From positions 4,402,001-4,466,000 of the forward strand of contig NZ_CP142523.1 in the NCBI RefSeq assembly GCF_036885605.1: 64,000 bases of DNA, in the 5' to 3' direction. Within the stretch, counting starts at the first letter, position 1. Every line of letters starts with the position of its first letter. Below the pieces are notes generated by a model that was given only the letters and a program-made list of their open reading frames with translations, was not told where the DNA came from and searched no databases. Shown piece by piece: positions 57,763-64,000 of this stretch. A program made the translations under genes and the position numbers. The stretch is from Janthinobacterium sp. TB1-E2. Its GTDB lineage: Bacteria; Pseudomonadota; Gammaproteobacteria; Burkholderiales; Burkholderiaceae_D.

Positions 57763-59639
57763 ACGACACAAGGAACGCCACCCCGAACACCGCGCGCTAC
57801 GCCATCGGCATCGACCTGGGCACCACCCACAGCGCCCTGTCGTATGTGAACCTGGTCGAGAGCGACGGCGAGCAATCGAGCCACGGCGTGCTGAAAGTGC
57901 CGCAACTGTCGGCGCCGGGCACGGTCGAAGAATTGCCGCTGCTGCCATCGTTCGTCTACCTGCCGCACGCCGATGAAGTGGCGGCCGGCGACCTGGCCCT
58001 GCCCTGGGTCACCGAAGAAGCCGAAGCGCCGTTCGTCGTCGGCGAAATGGCCCGCAGCCGCGGCGCCACCACGCCGATCCGTCTGGTGTCGAGCGCGAAA
58101 AGCTGGCTGTGCCACCCGGGCGTGGACCGCCGCGCGGCCATCCTGCCGAACGACGCGCCGGCGGAAGTGGCGCGCATCTCGCCGATCACGGCCGCCACGC
58201 GCTACCTGACGCACTTGCGCCAGGCCTGGGACAACGCCCACCCGCAAGCGCCGTTCGCCGAGCAGGAAATCACCGTCACGATTCCCGCCTCGTTCGACCC
58301 GGCCGCGCGCGAGCTGACGATGGAAGCGGCGCAGGCGGCCGGCTACACCTCGCTCACTCTGCTGGAAGAGCCGCAAGCGGCCCTGTACAGCTGGATCCAG
58401 ACGAGCGAAGGCCGCTGGCGCAAGGAAGTCAAGCCGGGCGACATCATCCTGGTCGTCGACGTGGGCGGCGGCACCAGCGACTTTTCGCTGATCGCCGTGC
58501 TCGAGCGCGACGGCGTACTGGAACCGCACCGCGTGGCCGTCGGTGAACACATCCTGCTCGGTGGCGACAATATGGACCTGGCCCTGGCCCACCTGGTGGC
58601 CCGCAAGCTGGCCGCCAACGGCACCCAGCTCGACGCCTGGCAAATGCGCGCACTCACGTATGGCTGCCGCAGCGCCAAGGAAAGTCTGCTGGCCGACAGC
58701 GGCCTCGATGTGGCACCGATCGTCGTGCCGAGCCGCGGCTCAAAACTGATCGGCGGCTCCATCCGCACGGAACTGACGCGCGCCGAAGTGTCCACCTTCA
58801 TCCTCGACGGCTTCTTCCCGCAGGTGGAAGCATCGAGCCGCCCCGCCGTGCGCACGCGCGCCGGCCTGACGCAACTGGGCTTGCCGTATGCGCAGGACGC
58901 GGCCATCACGCGCCACCTGGCCGCCTTCCTGGGCCGGCAAGTGGCGGCGACTGCCGAACTGGAAGGCTTTGCGGGCCGCCAGTCGGCGGAAGCCAGCTTT
59001 TTGCACCCGACGGCCGTGCTGTTCAACGGCGGCGTCTTCAAGTCCGACTTGCTGGTCCAGCGCATCATGGCGACCGTCAACGACTGGCTGTACATGGAAG
59101 GCGCGGAACCGGCGCGCATGCTGGCCGGGGCCGACCTGGACCTGGCCGTCGCGCGCGGCGCCGCCTACTACAGCTACGTGCGGCGCGGCCATGGCGTGCG
59201 CATCCGCGGCGGCACGGCCAGTTCCTTCTATGTGGCAATCGAGTCGGCCATGCCGGCCATCCCCGGCATGGAACCGCCGATCCAGGCCCTGTGCGTGGCG
59301 CCGTTCGGCATGGAAGAAGGCAGCGAACTGGAACTGCCAGGCCAGCAATTTGGCCTCGTCGTGGGCGAACCCGTGCACTTCCGCTTCTTTGCCTCGTCCA
59401 CGCGCCGCAATGACCAGATCGGCGACTTGCTCGATTTCTGGGGCCCCGATGAATTGCAGGAACTGAGCGAAATCCAGGCGACGTTATCCGCCGAAGGCCG
59501 GTCGGCCGGCGACGTGGTGCAGGTCAAATTGCATGCGCGCGTGACGGAAGCGGGCACCTTGGAGCTGCTGGCCGTTTCCCCTGACGGCGCCGAGCGCTGG
59601 AAAGTGGAATTCGACGTGCGCGGCACGCCGCAGCAATAA
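57759..59639 (+). CDS. Hsp70-family (DnaK-like) ATPase, first of two
   Basis: A 626-aa actin-fold ATPase starting at GTG. Phosphate-1 GIDLGTTHSAL (about 17-27), the TIPASFDPAARELTMEAAQAAG helix, EEPQAALYSW, phosphate-2 DVGGGTSDFSL and the adenosine motif VLFNGGVFKS are present. A short beta-rich C-terminal domain (about 490-620) replaces the full substrate lid of DnaK. No J-protein or GrpE gene is nearby. It is translationally coupled with DUF2760, and followed after two bases by a second Hsp70-like gene. Confidence 0.88.
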   Translation: MNDTRNATPNTARYAIGIDLGTTHSALSYVNLVESDGEQSSHGVLKVPQLSAPGTVEELPLLPSFVYLPHADEVAAGDLALPWVTEEAEAPFVVGEMARSRGATTPIRLVSSAKSWLCHPGVDRRAAILPNDAPAEVARISPITAATRYLTHLRQAWDNAHPQAPFAEQEITVTIPASFDPAARELTMEAAQAAGYTSLTLLEEPQAALYSWIQTSEGRWRKEVKPGDIILVVDVGGGTSDFSLIAVLERDGVLEPHRVAVGEHILLGGDNMDLALAHLVARKLAANGTQLDAWQMRALTYGCRSAKESLLADSGLDVAPIVVPSRGSKLIGGSIRTELTRAEVSTFILDGFFPQVEASSRPAVRTRAGLTQLGLPYAQDAAITRHLAAFLGRQVAATAELEGFAGRQSAEASFLHPTAVLFNGGVFKSDLLVQRIMATVNDWLYMEGAEPARMLAGADLDLAVARGAAYYSYVRRGHGVRIRGGTASSFYVAIESAMPAIPGMEPPIQALCVAPFGMEEGSELELPGQQFGLVVGEPVHFRFFASSTRRNDQIGDLLDFWGPDELQELSEIQATLSAEGRSAGDVVQVKLHARVTEAGTLELLAVSPDGAERWKVEFDVRGTPQQ

Positions 59640-59641
59640 GC

Positions 59642-62404
59642 ATGCGCGGCGCGAAGGTGCAGCCGGCCTTCCTGGTCGGCATCGACCTGGGCACCACCAA
59701 CACGGTGGTGGCCTATGCAGATGCCAACGATACGCAGACGGGCATCGAGCTGCTTCCCATCGAGCAGCTGGTCGCTCCCGGCGAAGTGGGCGCACGCCCG
59801 CTGCTGCCGTCCTTGCGCTACCACCCCGCTGCCGGCGAACTGGCGGCGGGCGACTTGCAGCTGCCGTGGCCACAGCAAGACGTCGAACACGCCGTGCTGG
59901 GCGTCCTGGCGCGCCAGCTGGGCGCCCAGGTGCCGGGCCGGCTGGTCACCAGCGCGAAGAGCTGGCTGTCGCATGCGAACGTGGACCGCCAGGCACCCAT
60001 CCTGCCGTGGGGCGCCGATGCCGACGTGGCCAAGGTGTCGCCCGTGGCGGCCAGCGCCAGCTACCTCGCCTATGTGCGCGCCGCGTGGAATCACCGCTTC
60101 CCGCATGCTCCACTCGAAAAGCAGGAACTGGTACTGACCATCCCCGCCTCGTTCGACGAGGGCGCGCGCGCACTCACCCTGGAAGCGGCCCGCATGGCGG
60201 GCTTGCCCACCCTGCGGCTGGTGGAAGAACCGCAGGCGGCCTTTTATGATTACCTGCAGCGCCGGCGCGCCACCCTGCGCGACGACTTGGCCGACACGCG
60301 TCGCATTTTAGTCTGCGACGTGGGCGGCGGCACCACGGATTTCAGCCTGATCGACGTGGCCTTCGATGACGACGGCGAACCGCAGCTCACGCGCAGCAGC
60401 GTGGGCAACCATTTGATACTGGGCGGCGACAATATGGACCTGGCGCTGGCCCACCTCGTGGAAACGCGCATGGCCGCAGGCGTCGAAGGCGGCATGAAGC
60501 TGTCTGCCGCTCGCTTGTCGCAGCTGATGGAACGCTGCCGCGCCGCCAAGGAGCTGCTGCTGTCGCAGGACGCGCCGGACAAGGCCACCGTCACTTTGCT
60601 GGGCGGGGGATCACGTTTGATCGGCGGCAGCCGTTCCGCCGACGTCACGCGCGAGGAAGTGGCGGCCATGGTGGTCGACGGCTTCTTCCCGAAAGTGGAA
60701 CTCACCGAGACGGCGAAAAAGGGCCGCGCGGGCATCGTCGAATTCGGCCTGCCGTATGCACAAGACGCGGCCATCACGCGCCACCTGGCCAGCTTTCTGC
60801 AACAGCACCAAGGCGCACTGCCCGACACCCTGCTGCTGAACGGCGGCGTGTTCCGCGCCGACGCGCTGGCGCGACGCCTGGCAGAAACCATGGCGCACTG
60901 GCGGGGCCAGCCCCTGACCATCCTGCATAACGACAATCCCGACGTGGCCGTGGCCCGTGGTGCCGTCGCCTACGCGCTGGCCCGGCGCGGCCAGGCACCG
61001 CGCATCGGCGGCGGCTCGCCGCGCAGCTATTTCCTCGTGCTGGGCGAGGCGGGCAAGGATCACCGCGCCGTGTGCATCCTGCCCCGTGGCAGCGCCAGCG
61101 GCGAAGAAATCCGCCTGACGGAGCGGCTGTTCGCGCTGCGCCTGGGCCGGCCCGTGCGCTTCCACCTGGCGACGTCCCTCTTTGAGGCGGGCACGCCGCC
61201 GCAACTGGGCGAGATCGTCGATCTGGACGCCGGAGAATACTTGCGCCTGCCACCGCTGGCCAGCGTGCTGCAAGCGGAAAGCGGCGACAAGCGCGACATC
61301 ACCGTGCAGCTGGCAACCGTCATGACGGAAGTGGGGACGTTGGAAGTGCACTGCGTGGCCGAAGCCGATGCCGGCCAGCGCTGGCTGCTGGAATTCCAGC
61401 TGCGCGCTGGTAAGGAAGAGCAAGGCGATGGCGAGGCTCAAGCCGTTTCGCCACGCATCAAGGAAGCCATCGAAAAGATCGAGCGCATCTTCGGCGGCAA
61501 GGCGCAAAAGGTCGAGACCAAGGAAGTGCGCCAGTTGCGCCAGCACCTGGAACGGGGGCTGGGTGGACGCGAAAGCTGGGACACGCCGCTGCTGCGCCAG
61601 CTGTTCGACGCCCTGATGCTGCGCGCGCGCGGCCGGCGCCGCTCCGCCGAGCATGAGCGGGTCTGGCTGAACCTGACTGGCTACTGTTTGCGCCCCGGCT
61701 ATGGCGATACGCTCGACCCGTGGCGCATCGAGCAGCTGTGGGCCCTGTTCGACACGGGCGTCCAGCATCACAAGGATAACCAGGTGTGCGCCGAATGGTG
61801 GACCCTGTGGCGCCGGGTGGCCGGCGGCTTGAGCACGGAGCAGCAGCTGCGCCTGCTCGACGACTTCGCCTTCAACCTGCAAGCCGATGCGGCCCAGCGG
61901 GGCAGCCGCCCCGTCATCCTCGTCAATGGCAGCGACGACGACATGCTGCGCCTGGGCGCCTCCTTGGAGCGCATCCCCGGCGCCTACAAGGCCGAAGTGG
62001 GCGCGTGGCTGATCAAGCGGCTGGAGAAAGCCGGCCGCGAAGCGGCGGACACGAACACCCTGTGGGCGCTGGCCAGGGTCGGCGCGCGCCAGCCCTTCCA
62101 CGGCAGCGCGCACGAAGTGGTCGACAGCGCCACCGTGGCCGACTGGCTGCACGTGCTGCTGGCGCTGGACTGGAAAAAGACGGAACCGGCGGCGTTTGCC
62201 GCCACCCACCTGGCGCGCATGACGGGCGACCGCTCGCGCGACATCGGCGACGAACTGCGCGCCACCATCCTCGCCCGCCTGAAAGCCGTGGGCGCCCCAC
62301 CGCTGTGGCAGGCCATGGTCAGCGAAGTGACGCAACTGGACGAAGCGAATACCAAGCGCATGCTGGGCGAGGCGCTGCCGCCGGGCTTGAAGCTGATAAT
62401 TTGA
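59642..62404 (+). CDS. Hsp70-family ATPase fused to DUF3731, second of two
   Basis: A 920-aa protein. An Hsp70-like ATPase (about 10-480; GIDLGTTNTVV, CDVGGGTTDFSLIDV, LLLNGGVFRA) and a beta domain (to about 590) are joined to a long helical C-terminal DUF3731 domain (about 615-915) with repeats such as RVWLNLTGYCLRPGYGD and LWALFDTGVQHHKDNQVCAEWW (first parts shown). The function of DUF3731 is unknown. The close spacing suggests that both Hsp70 paralogues act together, perhaps as a heteromeric chaperone or actin-like machine. Confidence 0.88.
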   Translation: MRGAKVQPAFLVGIDLGTTNTVVAYADANDTQTGIELLPIEQLVAPGEVGARPLLPSLRYHPAAGELAAGDLQLPWPQQDVEHAVLGVLARQLGAQVPGRLVTSAKSWLSHANVDRQAPILPWGADADVAKVSPVAASASYLAYVRAAWNHRFPHAPLEKQELVLTIPASFDEGARALTLEAARMAGLPTLRLVEEPQAAFYDYLQRRRATLRDDLADTRRILVCDVGGGTTDFSLIDVAFDDDGEPQLTRSSVGNHLILGGDNMDLALAHLVETRMAAGVEGGMKLSAARLSQLMERCRAAKELLLSQDAPDKATVTLLGGGSRLIGGSRSADVTREEVAAMVVDGFFPKVELTETAKKGRAGIVEFGLPYAQDAAITRHLASFLQQHQGALPDTLLLNGGVFRADALARRLAETMAHWRGQPLTILHNDNPDVAVARGAVAYALARRGQAPRIGGGSPRSYFLVLGEAGKDHRAVCILPRGSASGEEIRLTERLFALRLGRPVRFHLATSLFEAGTPPQLGEIVDLDAGEYLRLPPLASVLQAESGDKRDITVQLATVMTEVGTLEVHCVAEADAGQRWLLEFQLRAGKEEQGDGEAQAVSPRIKEAIEKIERIFGGKAQKVETKEVRQLRQHLERGLGGRESWDTPLLRQLFDALMLRARGRRRSAEHERVWLNLTGYCLRPGYGDTLDPWRIEQLWALFDTGVQHHKDNQVCAEWWTLWRRVAGGLSTEQQLRLLDDFAFNLQADAAQRGSRPVILVNGSDDDMLRLGASLERIPGAYKAEVGAWLIKRLEKAGREAADTNTLWALARVGARQPFHGSAHEVVDSATVADWLHVLLALDWKKTEPAAFAATHLARMTGDRSRDIGDELRATILARLKAVGAPPLWQAMVSEVTQLDEANTKRMLGEALPPGLKLII

Positions 62405-62546
62405 AAGCTATGCGGGACAATCAGACTGACCAAACACTTGTTTAACAGACCGGTAACTTCCAAGTGCTTCAGTTTATCTAACGACAGTGGGGAGGAGCCG
62501 CCTCTTGCCTTACCTATTAGGTCAGGTGAAATCTAGGCTACTAAAT

Positions 62547-64000
62547 CTAAGGAGCAAAAGCATGTACATTTTCCTCACCAAACCATTTTCCTAACCTTCC
62601 GAGTGATGCCTCCGACAAATGCTGCGTAAAGAGTACAGCCAATCGTTTCTTTGGTCGCGAGCATGCCACATAAAATAAATTTCTGTTTCGCTGGAACTTT
62701 GCTTCGTCGGCAGGGACATCGAACGTTTCTAGTAGCTCATTGAAATTGTACTGGCTCCAGCCACGCCCAGCGACAACTAGCACGTTCTCGAATTCAGCTC
62801 CCTTGACACCGTGTTTTGTGGAGAAAGGGGTGCTGTCATCGACGAATCGCGCGAGCGCCGAGACTTGCTTATAAGGCACGCTTCGAAGGCTACGCACCCG
62901 CCCAATCAGTTTAGGCTCTTCTTCTCCAGGTTCAGCATCCCACTTTTGAAGGTCTCGCTCCCTGCGCTCTACAGCGTCTGGGATCCGTGGTCTCCGCGTA
63001 GTCATCAAATGATCCATAACATCCCCCACAGTCCCGTTTTCCCTGAAGTTCAACAGCGTGGCCATATCTTTTACCCAAGCGGCCTTTTCAGTAAACGAAC
63101 GGATATTCGGTGTGCGCGCATCGAGTGCAGCAAACATCTCACCGAACTTCTTCTTATCGTACGCAGAGCAAACCGGCTCGACAGTATCCAGTAGAAACTT
63201 AACGTGAGCGTCTTCTTTCTTTAGGAACGACTCATTTCGACTGTACACCTTTGCAAGTTGATCGTATCCCTGCTCAGTAGCAAGAACGCTATGTGTAAGC
63301 ATGAGAATCTTTGTTTTCTCCGCAGAGAAGTCCCATCCTTCTCCCTCCAGCCTGAGGCGCAACGCTTCGAGGTGTTCGTGCGCCACATCAGATGGAAGAT
63401 CGTTGGTCCAGTGCCCGCCCCCCTTGCCATCCCGACGCACTCCTTTCCAACCGTTAGTGTGAAACGCGACAGCAATGCCTGCGCTTCCAGGCTCGCTGCA
63501 TGACTGCGGCAACCCAGGCCGCATTCGGTTCAAAACGTTTACTACTGTCTCAACCGAACGGAAATTTGACTTCTGCGGAACAGTGATGAGATCGGTGTTT
63601 TTGATTCCTCCGGTGCCTTCCGCATAAATCTTTTGCCAGTGATCACCAAAGAAACCAATCAACGGACTATCAGCCTTCCCAACAAAATGTTCCAGCAGCG
63701 ATTCTACAAATTCTTTGTCCGTGTCCTGATATTCGTCGATGAAAAGAACGGGATAACGTGCGGCGAATATCCTCCGAAACTTTGGCAGCCTCATGAGCTT
63801 TACTATGAGTGCAAGCACGTCATTGTGGCCCAACGATACCATGCTGTCTTCCGGTGCAGCAGAAGGATAGCCGAGGTCATATTCGATTGGTCTACCTGCC
63901 ACGTCACCACCTTCGTCGAGTCGCTCCTTCCATTTTGGAAGGTTTGGCAACTCTGCCCTCAGGTTTGGCTGGAAGTCCTTAATGAGGGACCAACAGAAAG
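62547..64000 (-). CDS. UvrD-like superfamily 1 helicase, partial (possible GajB of a Gabija-type system)
   Basis: The frame is open to the window's end, so the N-terminus with Walker A is missing. Walker B is LFIDEYQDTD, motif III FFGDHWQKIY, motif IV NFRS, motif V KHGVKGAEF and motif VI YVACSRPKKRL, as in UvrD/Rep helicases. It lacks the large 1B/2B insertions of DNA-repair UvrD, and its small size and FGDHWQKIY segment resemble GajB-type helicases that pair with an OLD-like nuclease (GajA). That gene would be upstream, beyond 64000. GC content is clearly lower than in the neighbours, which points to transfer. The 142 bases to the Hsp70 gene hold the probable island boundary and an ACCTATTAGGT palindrome at 62513-62523. 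Confidence 0.8.
   Translation of the reverse strand, partial: FCWSLIKDFQPNLRAELPNLPKWKERLDEGGDVAGRPIEYDLGYPSAAPEDSMVSLGHNDVLALIVKLMRLPKFRRIFAARYPVLFIDEYQDTDKEFVESLLEHFVGKADSPLIGFFGDHWQKIYAEGTGGIKNTDLITVPQKSNFRSVETVVNVLNRMRPGLPQSCSEPGSAGIAVAFHTNGWKGVRRDGKGGGHWTNDLPSDVAHEHLEALRLRLEGEGWDFSAEKTKILMLTHSVLATEQGYDQLAKVYSRNESFLKKEDAHVKFLLDTVEPVCSAYDKKKFGEMFAALDARTPNIRSFTEKAAWVKDMATLLNFRENGTVGDVMDHLMTTRRPRIPDAVERRERDLQKWDAEPGEEEPKLIGRVRSLRSVPYKQVSALARFVDDSTPFSTKHGVKGAEFENVLVVAGRGWSQYNFNELLETFDVPADEAKFQRNRNLFYVACSRPKKRLAVLFTQHLSEASLGRLGKWFGEENVHAFAP

Overview
The window is a GC-rich bacterial chromosome segment, coding on both strands. Gene content and style (assimilatory nitrate operon, urtABCDE, glpSTPQUV glycerol ABC transporter, DUF2760/Hsp70 cluster, GC-rich third codon positions) suggest a betaproteobacterium of the Oxalobacteraceae, Janthinobacterium- or Massilia-like. 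That placement is inference; no rRNA or other phylogenetic marker is present.

Layout. 1-3030: the end of an isochorismatase-type hydrolase, a truncated gene remnant, a lower-GC Mrr-type restriction endonuclease and a YdcF-like membrane protein. 3041-13156: a complete glycerol regulon. glpD-glpS-T-P-Q-U-V-glpK run on the minus strand with tight spacing, and glpR is divergent. 13515-15014: a MarR regulator and a serine/threonine dehydratase-like enzyme. 15018-25924: a large minus-strand nitrogen unit, narK-nirB-nirD-FAD reductase-nasA, followed by cysC and a membrane diguanylate cyclase. It is preceded by a near-consensus sigma-54 promoter and an RNA leader with two hexaloop hairpins and a terminator, which is the architecture of ANTAR (NasT/NasR) nitrate attenuation.

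26078-38504 holds single genes: a PHP-like metallohydrolase, LysR/RidA, a DUF4304 plus Zn-ribbon pair, prolyl oligopeptidase, a GST, M1 aminopeptidase, a YceI lipoprotein and a LysE exporter. 38660-48484 holds a 7TM-DISM hybrid histidine kinase, an acetoacetate-decarboxylase/FAD-oxidoreductase fusion with a hydrolase, an HD phosphohydrolase, and a stand-alone receiver protein flanked by two diverged direct repeats rich in DnaA-box-like sequences. Two small proteins and a long palindromic repeat follow. 48556-55371: a split chromate transporter and the urea ABC transporter urtABCDE. 55500-62404: a DUF4349 lipoprotein, a transglutaminase-like protein and a three-gene DUF2760-Hsp70-Hsp70/DUF3731 operon. 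62547-64000: the C-terminal part of a lower-GC UvrD-like helicase that could be the GajB half of a Gabija-type defence system whose partner would lie beyond the window.

The main logic is nutrient scavenging. Glycerol enters through an ABC transporter instead of GlpF and goes through GlpK and GlpD. Nitrate enters by NarK and is reduced by NasA and NirBD to ammonium. Urea enters by UrtABCDE. Nitrate and possibly urea uptake appear tied to sigma-54/NtrC control. The most unusual signals are the DnaA-box direct repeats around the receiver gene, the nas leader, a minus-strand terminator with no gene feeding it, the paired Hsp70 operon, and the horizontally acquired edges with nuclease or helicase genes.
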